The notes under the pieces were generated by a model. The model did no database searches. It saw only the letters and a program-made list of their open reading frames with translations, and was not told the DNA's origin. The translations under genes and the position numbers were made by a program. From Phycomyces blakesleeanus NRRL 1555(-) (Eukaryota > Mucoromycota > Mucoromycetes > Mucorales > Phycomycetaceae): a stretch of DNA of 64,000 bases. The stretch spans positions 1,170,572 through 1,234,571 of the forward strand of contig NW_017265142.1 of assembly GCF_001638985.1 (NCBI RefSeq), in the 5' to 3' direction. The stretch's first letter is position 1, and the number at the start of each line of letters is the position of its first letter. Below, one piece after another: positions 36,644 to 48,557 of this stretch.

Positions 36644-39096
36644 ATGTCGCCATCTATCCCTATGCCAGAACATCCTCTACCTTCCTATTATTCAGGGAAC
36701 TATGCTCGTATAAGATCAATTTTGGGCTTCTCACAAGCCAGGAAGCTCGACAACCCAGTATTTGTAATCCCTGACAATTTTGGGAATCTATCCCATCAAA
36801 AGGGAAACAAGAGCAATAGCTGGCTCAGTAATCAGTTCAAGAAAGATACAAAATCCATGCGGCGCATCATATCTACACCAGACACCTCTCCGTCCAATTC
36901 ATGTATCCCGGCAGCATCCTATTGGAAAAACAACGTCAGCGGAAGCACTTTCAATGTACCCATTCCAGATAACGATGACAGTATCGATTTTATGGAAGGA
37001 AGCGTTATAGAAGAATTGCCCTATCTACCGCCAAAAAAGGCCCAAGACCGACACCAATCCCATCGACGTTCGTATGCAGCCAACAGTATCAAAGTCCGTG
37101 AAGCCCAAGTCGGTCCAAGTAGGTTCGTCTACACCTTTAATTTTTCTTCTTCTACTACTACTTTTGGTTTTGCTTTACGCAAGAAATATCTATACAATTG
37201 TTATGGAATTGAGTTTATATTAAAAAATAAAGACTTGTATAGCTTTTACCGAGTTAGGATGCTTGGAAAAGGCGACGTTGGCAAGGTGTACTTGGTACGG
37301 CAAAAAGGAACTGACAAGCCCATGGCCATGAAAGGCGAGTCTCCACGAGCTTAGTACCAGTAACAGTATCCATATCAGTGTTAGACATTAACAAATCAAT
37401 CGATAGTTCTATCCAAGAAAGATATGCTTAAACGTAATAAGGTCAAGCGTGTTCTCACCGAACAAGAGATCCTTTCGAGTTCAAATTACCCATTTATTGT
37501 CACACTCTACCATTCCTTTCAAAGTAAAGACTATCTTTATTTTGTGATGGAGTACTGCGTTGGCGGTGAATTTTTCAGAGGCAAGTACTTATTCAATTAG
37601 TATTTCAACAAATCATAAAATATCATTATATAAAAAAGTCATTTGTCTGCCTATCTAATAATCTAATTATATTTATATATCTCTATAGCTTTACAGGCAA
37701 GACCTGGTAAATGCTTGGACGAGAATGGGGCCAGGTTTTATGCAGCAGAAGTGATTTCAGCCCTGGAATACTTGCATCTTCAGGGGTTCATATATCGTGA
37801 TTTGAAGCCAGAGAGTGAGTCCCAGCTTTGATCTGGTTACTTAAACCTAACCTCACTTGTCAGACATTCTGTTGCACCACACTGGGCACCTCATGCTAAC
37901 CGATTTTGACCTGAGTAAACAATCCTTTTCTCCTTCTCCACCTGCTATTATCAAATCAACCTCACGAAACAAGGTAACATTACTCCACTTAAACTTTACT
38001 TTATTCTGACAATTTTATTCAACTTTATATATATATATATATGTATTAAATAATGAATCATTCAAAAATGAAAATGAAATAGGATCCAATCATTGACACC
38101 AAGACATGCATATCTGATTTGCGTACCCACAGCTTTGTAGGCACAGAAGGTATGACTCGATAGTATATATTAAGGATAATAGCTATACTATCATACTTAA
38201 ACTCAAAGAAAACTCCCTTATCTATATATACATATTCTTTATTTCCTTATTTCTTTCTTTAAGAATATATTGCACCCGAAGTAATCAAAATGTGTGGCCA
38301 CACAAGTGCAGTCGATTGGTGGACATTGGGAATATTTATCTATGAAATGCTGGCAAGTTTTCTTTTCCTTCTTCTTCTTTTTTTTTTCTTTTTACTCAAT
38401 TTCACGGTTTCTCTAAGTTTTACTTACCTGTTGCGGCATATTGCTTTTTGTAGTACAGTACCACTCCCTTCAAGGGGGCATCGCGACATGAGACGTTTTC
38501 AAAAATACTAGATCAACCCGTACCTTTTCCTGAGCAGCCCTCATTTATGTCGTCTTTACAGTTACGAAATAAGAATAAGCCAAAGACAACTGAGCTGCAG
38601 GCGGTTTCGGGACTGTGTAAACAGTTAATACGACGTCTCTTAGACAAAGAAGAGACCACACGTCTTGGATCTCGGGCAGGTGCAAGCGACGTCAAGGCCC
38701 ACCCGTTCTTTCAACCTCTTAACTTTGCTCTACTGCGAAGTATGATACCTCCCATCGTTCCTGGAAAAAACCTACAGAGTCCATTCTATTCCCGGCCAAT
38801 GCATGACAGTAGTAGTCTTGATCTTGACAAGGACAGTGCTAGGTATGATCTTCCTGGTCATGATCCCTTTTCAAACTTCAATTCAGGTAACTTGTTTTCT
38901 TTTGCGTGTGTTTGTGTGTGTGTGTGTGAATTGATCTACAAAGAAATACTGGTTCTAATGATATGTACTTCTTTTTTTAAAAAATAAATAAATTAAAATA
39001 AAATTAAAATAAAATAAAATATATATATATAAAGTGACACTGCACCACGACGGCGATTCTGATTCAGACACTGTGTATGAAGCTACACTTGTTTGA
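36644..39096 (+). CDS. AGC protein kinase of the FPK1/KIN82/NRC-2 type
   Basis: Serine/threonine kinase; in yeast Fpk1/Kin82 phosphorylate phospholipid flippases, and Neurospora NRC-2 controls conidiation. Exons 36644-37122, 37243-37334, 37407-37580, 37689-37814, 37864-37973, 38083-38149, 38264-38352, 38454-38886, 39035-39096; 543 residues. G-loop [12 protein letters not shown] and lysine MAMK (about 165-190), catalytic YRDLKPEN (about 284-291), then TDFDLSKQS with DFD instead of DFG, the hallmark of this subgroup. An insert follows before [27 protein letters not shown] and the AGC tail with [13 protein letters not shown] complete it. Introns 2, 3 and 7 begin with GC (GCGAGT, GCAAGT, GCAAGT): no GT donor nearby keeps the frame and the conserved residues. 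Intron 1 has a weak GTTCGT donor. The Ser-rich N-terminus is poorly conserved. Confidence 0.9.
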
Positions 39097-39765
39097 AGAC
39101 AAGCAAATATATATATATATATATAAATAAATAAATAAATAAATAAAACAAAATAAAGACATGTGTTTGTCGACACTGTTGTATCTGGATCATTAAAATA
39201 ATATGTAACACATTACACTTAATATCAAGAAATATACTGGATATGGTATTTATTAAGCTCAAGTCAACAGCTAACAGCAGCAAAAACAGTAACAAGAATA
39301 ATAGCATCAATAGTATCAATGGTACTCTTCAATTGAAGTAACTATTGGTATCTCATCCCCAGGTAATTATTTTATAGTCAAAAACCAAACTAAAATAAAT
39401 AAATAAAATTAACAGCAATTCATATAGGTCCAGGATAATTAATATATACAGCCTGAACCCTTTTTCAAATGACCTTTAAGCACACCCAGCAAGAGATATA
39501 TAGACAAAGAGAAAGAGAAGATATATTCAAATATAAATGTGTTTGGGAATTTGTATCCAATACAACAAAATACTTCGGAGACACAAAAAAAAACTAAAAT
39601 GGAAAAAGAAAGAATGATAGACTTAAGCAGCTTTTTTTTTTGTCTTTCTTGCTTTTATACTTTTTGTACTGAAACCCCCCCCTTCCAATTTAACAAGAAC
39701 TTCAAAACTTTCTCTTTCCTTTATTTTTTTCTTTCTTTCTTTGTTTAGATTCGTTTCATCACAAA
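39097..39765. other. intergenic region
   Basis: AT-rich with TAAA repeats (39125-39150) and a pyrimidine-rich stretch before the HECT gene start. Two overlapping short ORFs in it are low-complexity and not called. Confidence 0.65.
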
Positions 39766-42700
39766 ATGATAGATTGTACCTCAACATTCGAATCTAGCAG
39801 CTCTAGTCCTATAACAAAAGCACGCATCAGGCTCACCGAACCTTCAACCTCACTTTCCAATACAACCCTCATGGCAGACACTACTTCTGCACCATTATCT
39901 CTAGCTGATGGAGAAATGGTAAGCAACAGATCCCGATAACAATACGATACGATACATTCTATTATACTAAATTATTCAATCTATAATCATATCAGGCCTA
40001 TGACAAGTGCATGTGTTGCAGTAGGCAAGTAATCGTAGTCATCCAAACATAATTCAATTCACTTCAATTTTATTTTATTTTATTACATTATATATATTAT
40101 CCTTGTTCATAACTTGCATCTCTTTTTTTTTTTTTTACTCTATCTCTCTTTCTATTTCTCTATATCATTCTCTTTCATCTTCCTTTTTATTATTATAATT
40201 TGCTTACATATTTATTATTACTACTACTGTTATATATATATATATATCTTTAATAAACATATAAAGTGAGTTGAGATATCCACAGGCCGTATGGAGATTT
40301 CGTTGTCCAGTTTGTGACACCATCAACGATCTCAAACCTCGATTACGTTCTCAAAAGACCCAATCACCAATCTCACTTCGACAACTCAAAAGAATCGTAT
40401 ATGAATGTCGATTGAAAGAAAAAGCTAAGAAAGTCAAAGGAACCGTGGATGAGAAAGAACGAGAACGATTGTATGAGCCTGTCGAACGACTGGTTGATGT
40501 ATTATTTGGTAGCTGGATTTGCCTGAACCAAAGCTTTGGAAATGTGAATATTAAAGATTATTGGAATCGAACCAGGCCAGATCTTCTAATTGAGCGAATC
40601 CAACATTTTTCTTTCTCTTCTTTATCTTTTTTTTCTTCTTCTTTTTTATTGGCTTAGGGAAAAGAAACGACATTGCAGGACAGTGGAGTTGCAATGGAGG
40701 ATGTGCGAGATGCGTATAGTATTCTATTGAATTTGGTATTCATCTTTTCCAATTTGATTATATTTACATACACATATATATATGGGTATATGCAGACTAC
40801 AAATAATAATCAAAAATCAAAAAATATATAGCCTGTAAATGTGATCCGTGCGATGATGACTGCTACAGATCGATTGTTAAAACGACCTTGCGTACCACTC
40901 AGCCGGCCAAGTGACATCAAATTCTTTCTAATGATTCTCGAGGTTAGCCAAAAGATAGATTTATTTGCTTGGTAAGCAAATTTTCTCTTGCTAATTATGT
41001 TGTATAGAATCCACTTTTGACCCAACACAATTTCCCAGCCGAAACAAAATATCACCACAGTCTATTAAAACGAGTGTTTGGTATGCTCAGTTGCCTTGAC
41101 AATACATGTCATCAAGCACTTGTCAATTGGTTTGCAAAGTATGATTTAATTACATTAAAGAAAAAAAAAACAAAAAAGTGATAGTATACTAAATTAAATG
41201 GATGTTGTAGATCCAATACAACTCAATTGAGTACTCTGGTAAATTTAGTGCAAGCATTTGTCAGCCACAGAATTACCCGTGCGCGTCGAAGCAAACTTGA
41301 AATGCCAGCAGCATATGAATCTGACTGGAAGATTGCCAGTGCCGCTCGGGTAATGGCTCTTTTGTGTAAGTACTCATCTATATGTGTGTATATATATATG
41401 CGTGTGTGTGCATGAGTTTAATTTGCGTTGATCTTTTTTTTTTGGGGGTATTGTTATAATCTATTTTATCTAGTTAGAGCCAACCACAAATCAAAAAACC
41501 TTGCTCTCTGTGAGTTCTACAATACAATGGTAGATTACATTCACCTAATGGGAGACTATGGCTCTTGGCAATCAAGATCTGGGTAAGGAAAATTAATCAA
41601 TAAACACGCACACACGTATATATATGGGTGTATGTATAAGGACAAGGAAAATTCATAATCTTACAAAATATTCTCAAGGACAGGAAGTTTGCATTTTGCC
41701 AGTATCCATTCTTGATTAGTATGGGGTCTAAAATGCAAATTATGGAGGCAGATGCTAAACAGCAAATGGAAACCAAATGGCGGGAGGCATTCTTCAATAT
41801 GATTTTCCATCAAAAGGCAGTAATGCCATACCTTGTCCTGAGAGTACGCCGAGAACATCTTATTGAAGACTCGCTTCGTCAAGTAAGTAAAAGACGATTC
41901 AATACAATAAAATCTTAGTGAAAATGATTGGTTTTGCTTACTATGAATGATATGCAGCACAGCTTGCTCAAAATGAACTAGATCTTAAAAAATCACTCCG
42001 GATTGAGTTTATTGGCGAAGAAGGCGTGGATGCAGGAGGACTAAGAAAGGAGTGGTTCTTACTTCTCGTCAGATCTCTATTCGATCCTCAATACGGAATG
42101 TTCACTTATGATGAAGACTCCAATCTATGTTGGTTCAATCCGGCTAGTTTCGAGAACAAGGATCAATATTTTTTGGTGGGTGTCGTGCTTGGCCTGGCAA
42201 TCTATAATTCCACAATTCTTGATATACACTTGCCTACCGCATGTTACAAGAAATTATTTCACCAGCCTGTCGATCTTACGGACTTGGGTGTATTTCGTCC
42301 GTCTTTGACACACGGGTTCCAGCAACTTTTGGAGTTTGAAGGCGATGTTGAAAACGTGTTTTGTCGCTCGTTTGTTGCCGAATTTGAGAATTTCGGACAA
42401 CGTAAATGCGTCTCGCTTTTACCGGATGGTGCTCAGAAAATGGTGACAAATGAAAATCGACAGGAATTTGTAGATCTTTACGTAAATTATGTACTGAACT
42501 CAAGTGTTGAACGACAATTTGATGCTTTTCAACGTGGGTTTTATCATGTTTGTGGAGGAAATGCCCTTTCGGTAAGCAATATATTATGTAAAAATCAAAT
42601 CAAAAGTGTAGATAATGGCGGATTAATGTGATCTTTGCTAGTTATTTCGCCCAGAAGAGATTGAATTGTTGGTGCGTGGTAGTGACGAGCCTCTTGAGAT

Positions 42701-43153
42701 TGATGAATTAAGAAGACAGACAGAATACAATGGGTTTGAGGAAGATGAGCGGACAATTGTGTAAGTAGTGGTGTAAGTGGGTAACATATAGGATTACTGC
42801 TAACCAGAATACCGATAGCGATTTTTGGAGTATTATGAAGGAAATGGAGCCTGAGAAACAACGTCGTCTTCTCATGTTCTTCACGGGAAGTGATAGAATT
42901 CCAGCCACAGGAGCATCTAATATGCATCTAAAAATTACATGGGGTGGAAATGTTCTTGACAGGTAGATATATATGGATATACCTGGGTGTAGTAAATAAA
43001 GATATAGAAACTAAATGTATATGCTTTAATAGACTTCCTTCTGCGCACACATGCTTCAATCAGCTGGTTCTCTACAAGTACGAGAATAAGAAAAAGTTAA
43101 AGCGCATGCTGGAAATGGCAATGATGGAGAGTCAAGGGTTCTATGTAAAATAG
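39766..43153 (+). CDS. HECT-domain E3 ubiquitin ligase, HUL4-like
   Basis: Takes ubiquitin from an E2 onto a catalytic cysteine and passes it to substrates. Exons 39766-39918, 39996-40024, 40267-40543, 40658-40735, 40832-40942, 41008-41138, 41211-41365, 41474-41582, 41684-41882, 41963-42571, 42642-42760, 42819-42962, 43033-43153; 744 residues. An N-terminal zinc-binding-like motif CMCC...RYPQAVWRFRCPVC recalls yeast Hul4. The HECT domain fills about 385-744: LRIEFIGEEGVDAGGLRKEW, NPASFENKDQYFLVGVVLGL, and the catalytic C712 in SAHTCFNQL, 32 residues before the stop, the usual spacing. Intron 2 is either GC-AG (used here) or GT-AG with donor and acceptor both moved by a few bases; both keep frame and length. 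The donor of intron 3 (GTGAAT) is my best guess. The HECT half is certain; exons 2-4 are less so. Confidence 0.88.
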
Positions 43154-43738
43154 TTTTATTTAGATATGCTTCTGATGACCTTTTGTATGATGTGGCATTT
43201 ATTATACTACTTGTTATTTCTATTTGTCTTGTTTATTTTTATTAAGCATATAAGCTCATTCTTTCTGTGCTTAGTCTTCATAAATTAAAGAGAGATATTA
43301 TACGATCTGTCTGAGAGAAGACGTAGATTATGCAATGCTTCTTAGATTTTAAACCTTTTAAACGTTTAATGAGATCAATATCCCAATACAGCCATTATTG
43401 TAAATAATCATTGATTACTACTACTGAATCTCAAAATAAGATAGAAATTTTAAATAATATATGTTTTTAAATATGTATTCTTTCCCATAGTATTAGTAAA
43501 TATCTTTGTTTCTTTTGTTTTATACCTCTTTTATTTTTCTTTTTTATTTATCAGACCTTATTTTCAACTTATTGTAGGATTATTAATTACTAGAACTTCC
43601 TTTTATCTAATCATGTTTGTTTTTTTGGTTTTTTTTTAAATAAATCTGTATCTAATTATTCTTTTGCCTAGATTATTATATGTGATTTTTTTTTGTATTT
43701 AAGAGTAAAAAATAACCAAGTATCCAATATTTGATAAA
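43154..43738. other. AT-rich intergenic region
   Basis: 3' flank of the HECT gene; T-rich and A-rich runs, nothing coding. On the minus strand a T6 run about 30 bases past the tRNA-like sequence could serve as a Pol III terminator. Confidence 0.6.
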
Positions 43739-43828
43739 GTCCTTGTGAGAATCGAACTCACCCTCTTTTCCAATCAAGATCAGAAAAAAGGCACCAGTCA
43801 TGTCAACCAAGGTTAACTAGACAAGGAC
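43739..43828 (-). tRNA. tRNA-like sequence, probably pseudogene or tRNA-derived
   Basis: Minus strand, 90 bases. The ends GTCCTTG and CAAGGAC pair perfectly as an acceptor stem, the T arm reads GTGAG-TTCGATT-CTCAC (B box GAGTTCGATTCTC), and TAGTTAACCTTGG fits the A box (TRGYNNA...GG). A T6 Pol III terminator follows about 30 bases downstream. But the acceptor and T stems share one base, the D region folds as a GTTAACC/GGTTGAC hairpin, and I cannot place a proper anticodon stem (CTT appears in the loop of a long CCTTTTTTC/GGAAAAGAGG stem). So either an odd tRNA with an intron or a tRNA-derived element. Confidence 0.45.
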
Positions 43829-44990
43829 CTAAATATATGTATATATACAAGAATCCCGAAGGTATTGAAGGTGTTCCGAAGAACAAATTCAAAGACAAGG
43901 GCTTAATCTTCAGTGATAAATGATTACAGGATCATTTTACACCTTCGACACCCCGTCGATTTCATATAGTCTGTATGCGATTTTTTCCTTCCCAGTATTA
44001 ACATTACATGTAACCCGATCAATCAAGACCAAGGTCAGCTAGTATAGTACTAGGCCCGAGAGCCAGGGTGTACAATTTGTACGCGGGAAGTATATTTTAG
44101 CATTGTCTAAAACCCAGAGATGCGACTTAAAGACGTTCGGTCACATTCTGACAAGCGTGACTTTGTAGCACTGGCCAAATCGACCGACTACAACGTTGCA
44201 GAGGCTTGAAGATAAGAAAAATACTTGCGTACTTTACTTCTTGGTTCGTACAATACTGGTACCATCAGTAAAAAGAAAATGACCTGACATCACGACGGTC
44301 TACTGCCGAACTCTGGTCCAACCTTTATGGTAAGGTTTGGTCCACCCCAGACATAAGTCTCTCGCACGGGCTGAGTGGCTTGAAAAAGAATGTCACAACA
44401 GCATACTCCATAGCTTTACTGCTGCGCGCACCAAACTTGTCTGTTCTTCTTTCTTCGCCTAACCTCAGATCTAGAATAGATGCCAAAGTTGCGGAAGAGC
44501 ACTCCACGGCCTCACACGCAAGGGATGAGAAGGCTTCAATGGAAGGTTTCGGGCTAGTTCGTCTGCGTTGAACAGCGTTACTCCCAAGCCATGTCCACCC
44601 GCTGCCGATGCAGGGGGTTGGCCAAATGGGTGGTGGTATTTCATTGGCGCCTCTAGAAAGAAGCTCCCACCTAAAGACGCGCCCAAAGGCTCCCGTCTGT
44701 GACTACACCCCACTTGGCCGCGTCTATGTTTGACTTTGATATGTGGAGACTGGAGCCGAATCGGACAAGTTTGGTTTTTCTTTACTGAACGCTGAGAGGC
44801 CCATACCCCCTAGTTGGTTTGGTTGAGACCAGCTTTGGTGTAAACACCTCCGCTTCTGTCTCCAAGAGGCTTACATCAATCTCCCCCATTAGACCGAAAT
44901 CTAACAGAAAAGACTGAATATGGTAATTGTATACCATGTGTAGGTGCATGCGCTTTTGGAATGTACATAACATAAAATGAATAAAGAAAA
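43829..44990 (-). mobile_element. GC-richer island, probable decayed non-LTR retroelement
   Basis: About 1.1 kb whose base composition is clearly less AT-rich than everything around it, with all frames broken. On the minus strand 44730-44683 reads NIDAAKWGVVTDGSLW, which resembles the first catalytic block (TDGS) of the RNase H domain in fungal LINE-type elements. Shortly downstream, in another frame, TSPKPSIEAFSSLACEAVE resembles the following helix that carries the catalytic Glu. Both point to a retroelement fragment full of frameshifts; homology is suggested only by short motifs. The tRNA-like sequence lies downstream of it on the same strand. Confidence 0.4.
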
Positions 44991-47975
44991 TAAGTATAAG
45001 AAATAAAGCATGGGCAGGAATGTAACATTAATGTACTTACAATCTCTACGACCACAGAGCGTGTACGCATCACACTACGAATCAAGCATTCATACACTAC
45101 TATTATAAATAATAGCAGAAAAAAACAGCCTCAAGATAAATCTCATGGGTTTCTTAAACAGTATAAACCTTGTAAAAAGAAGAAGAAGAAGAAGAATGAA
45201 AAATGAAAAAAAGAGTTAATGTAAAGTCAATGTTTTGGTAAAGCATTAAGTAATGCATAATGAGTAATGGTGTTGCTTGAGTAAATTGGTTTTTTTATCA
45301 AAAAAAACGCGTTTTACACGTAATGCTGTGTATAAAGAAGTGGTACTTACTTGATTGTTCCTAACAGTGGTGCTTAGAGGAACAAGAGAAAAAACTAGAC
45401 AGCAAGTTCCTCAGTACATATTTATCTCTTTTTCTCTCTATCTCTCTCCCTATAAAAAATTAAGGGGTCATTGGCGTTATTTGTTATTTGTTATCAAAAT
45501 AATACTATATCCATATTTGGTTAAGCCTAAATTCTTATAGAAATTCCTTGACTTTCATATGCCAAATAGTTTTTGTATTGAAGACCTCTTGGTATTATCA
45601 CTTTGCAGCCTATACTAATAGTAGATATGTTTTATAATATAGTTGATTAAAGACATACAACCACCAAGTTGCTTTAAAGAAGCTTTGTAACCAATGCTAA
45701 ATTGTGTGTATGTGTGTATGTGTGTGTGTGGCTGTGTAATAAGATTTATATGATTAAATCATGCATATGTTTTATTTTTAAAGATCAAAATCAAATAAAA
45801 AATCAAGTATTCTACAGCTATCATTTTTTATTTAATTAAAGTACGTCTCATATTATAAAAATAGTAAGTTTAAAGATTGTATTTTGATAGATAAAAGTTC
45901 TGAAATAATAAAGTAAAAAGGAAGCAGAGGTAGAGTCAAAGCTCAATATAACTGGGGTAGACAGACAAAAAATAAAATAAAAGTTTAAGCAATATTGAAT
46001 AGCTAGTATTCTTTCATTGTAAATTGAATTGAAAAAAATCTGTTTTTGATGGAATATATACTCCATAAGGCACAAGTCCCTAAAAAACCTGCAATAAAAT
46101 ATTTTCACCTGATAGAAGAGATGGTATTAAGGGTGGGCAGGAGAAAATATTTTTTATTGCGGGTTTTCTATGTCTTGCGTACTGTGGCATTTAAGGCGAC
46201 CCAATGAGAGATAAGAAATAATAAAAGACATGAATTAATTGAGAATATATAACTAGGTACTGGCAGTACCAAAATTAGGAACACATTTTAGCAGGGATAT
46301 AAACTCCAAAGAGGGGTTCCTTTTAAAAACTCGAACAATACATTTATGGATCCATAATACACAGAAATACCAGACCAAGTCGGTCCTAGTATACACAAAT
46401 TCTGGCTGGTGCAGATTGTAGAGCTTTCGGATATTAGGCGAGGAAAAAAATCCAGAAACAGGTTCTATTGGCGGTTCTATTGCTCAAGAAGTTTTCATTT
46501 TTATTTTGAGAAAAAATCTTGCTACAATGGTAAGAATGATTAGCCTATAAACCTATTTTTGGAAGTTTATATAATGGTTTGATTTGACCTATCGTACATA
46601 GTAAGACAGGTAAGAGCAGCTACCAATACCATCATGTACAAGATAGCTTAGAGCATCTGAAGAAACAGTGGATAGCATAATCTATTAGGTGGTGATCTAA
46701 GAAGAAGCAATATTTTTCAAAAACAAAAGTTTTTGTATAAGAGCAATAGTAGCAGGGTATATCAACGTGGTATACACAGCGCAATTGAGTGAAGAACAGT
46801 CTTCTCAGCTAGATACTGATTCCTTCTTGCAAATAAATCTAGAAAGTTAGAAATCTCCAGAACTACTATACATCAGACATACATACACTACACATTCATA
46901 CAGTGTAAGTCAACCATTACACTATAGAGATTCGAACTAAAGGGATTTTAATAGTAACAGATAAAAACAATATTATTCTGTCTATTTAATAAATAACACT
47001 CTCACAGTATCTACTTTTCCCAGTATTGAGCATATAGAAATTGGCAATTTTTTAATTCAATGTAGATTTTTCTTTATCATTAGTTCACTTGCTTTAGCCC
47101 TTGATGTCAGTATTTACAAATGCAATTAAATCCTTTGATAAAACAAAGAATACAAAAAAGAAAGCTTATAAAGAAAAACTAAATATTGCCAATATATAGT
47201 ATTAGAGTTATGTATATGTCTGACATGAGCCGTCTTTTGATCAACTGGGTGGATAATAGTCCGATTGATATCTTTTAAATATATTGAAGCGTGTGTAGTA
47301 TAGAACTTTAGGAAAGGTTGATTGTTTTGTAGTTTAAATGGTAGATTATGAAAGTCGATGAGAGGGCTTTAAAGCTTTTAAGTGTTCGAAAAAAAAAGAA
47401 AAGTCATTGGAAGCATGTAGGATTACAACTTAGTAAAAATACGCATATATAATATACTACAATACTGGATGTAGTATTGCAGCTTAATATTCTTGAATCA
47501 TTATGTTTAATATTAGAGCTAGTATATAGAGCACATCACAAAGTATGTATAAGTGAGTTTGCTGGTTTCTATCATTGCTTTTCTATCCTCTCACTTTATT
47601 TTCTTTTGATTGCTTAAAGTATAGCTGCTTTCCATCAGTTCTTTAGCGTTTCTGGTGTGCTTACAAAACATTTATATCACATTCTTCTTACTCTTTCTAT
47701 GTTGACTCATAGAACCAACTGTTATCTATTATTACAAGGCATTTTGGACACTAATATTATTTGTCTAATAAACAAAGAAAAATAAAAATAAAATTATACC
47801 GCCTAAAGAAAATATTCCATTTGCCTAATTGTTTGTGAGAATAGTCTCAATCTCAAGTTGAACAAATGTAGCTAAAGTAAAATCAAAACAAGCTTTTATA
47901 TTTTATTGGAAGTCCGAATTTCGAACTCTTTAAAGGTAATTACCCGATATGTAGACAGGGTCTCTGAAACAGAAA
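44991..47975. other. AT-rich gene-free region, 3 kb
   Basis: No gene supported. GAA run at 45178-45197, TG run at 45705-45730. At 46264 CAGTACCAAAATTAGGAACA resembles a Tc1-type terminal repeat, but I found no partner and no transposase. The 150 bases before 47976 presumably include the promoter of the small secreted protein gene. Confidence 0.55.
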
Positions 47976-48557
47976 ATGTTGCAAACTCTTCCATTTATCC
48001 TCATTACCTTGATTACAGGTGTTGTCTCTCAGAATTGCCCTAATGGTGTGTTCTAATTCAAAATAAATTTTATAAAGTGATCATTTTAGGACGACATTAG
48101 AATCAACAAACTTAATCTCTTTATTTTTTGTCTTTTCTTCTTTTTTTTTTATAGGTGAAGGCTATTATTGCGGAATAGGAGTTGCCAAAGATGCCATGAG
48201 TCTTTACATCTGCACAGAACTCAATGGCTGGCAAATTTCCGAGGTGTGCCAGTTTGGCTGCGAGGAAAATCTTCCAGGTAAATATCTCGTTGCTCTACTA
48301 AGCTATATTCTATTCTATTTTTATTTTATTTTTGCATAGAGTCATTAACCTATTTATTTATTTATTTATTTATTTATTGTATTTATATAGGCTTTCCCGA
48401 CCATTGTTTCCAGCCAGTATCCCCTTCTGGCTATGAGGAGACAGCTCAAATTATATCGGCATCAAATGATACTGTTACTCAAACAGCGAGTACAAGTGCA
48501 GAGGAGAGTATCAATACAGAAGTACCGCAGCCAGATACTGTGACACCCATAGTATGA
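47976..48557 (+). CDS. small secreted cysteine-rich protein, family unknown
   Basis: Function unknown; effector-like or wall-associated proteins have this form. Exons 47976-48045, 48155-48277, 48391-48557; 119 residues. The signal peptide is clear: MLQTLPFILITLITGVVSQ with likely cleavage after the Ser-Gln. The mature part has six cysteines in a compact block: NCPNGEGYYCG...LYICTELNGW...EVCQFGCEENLPG...DHCF. It then passes into a Ser/Thr/Glu-rich tail (for example TASTSAEESINTEVPQPD), probably O-glycosylated. Both introns are phase 1, with the second donor GTAAAT and the first GTGTGT. Choosing other nearby donors introduces stops. The even cysteine number suggests three disulfides. No catalytic motif is visible. 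Confidence 0.75.

Noticed and set aside
46264..46294. Tc1 terminus-like CAGTACCAAAATTAGGAACA
   Set aside because: No inverted partner, no TA-flanked pair and no transposase motif within reach; kept only as a remark.
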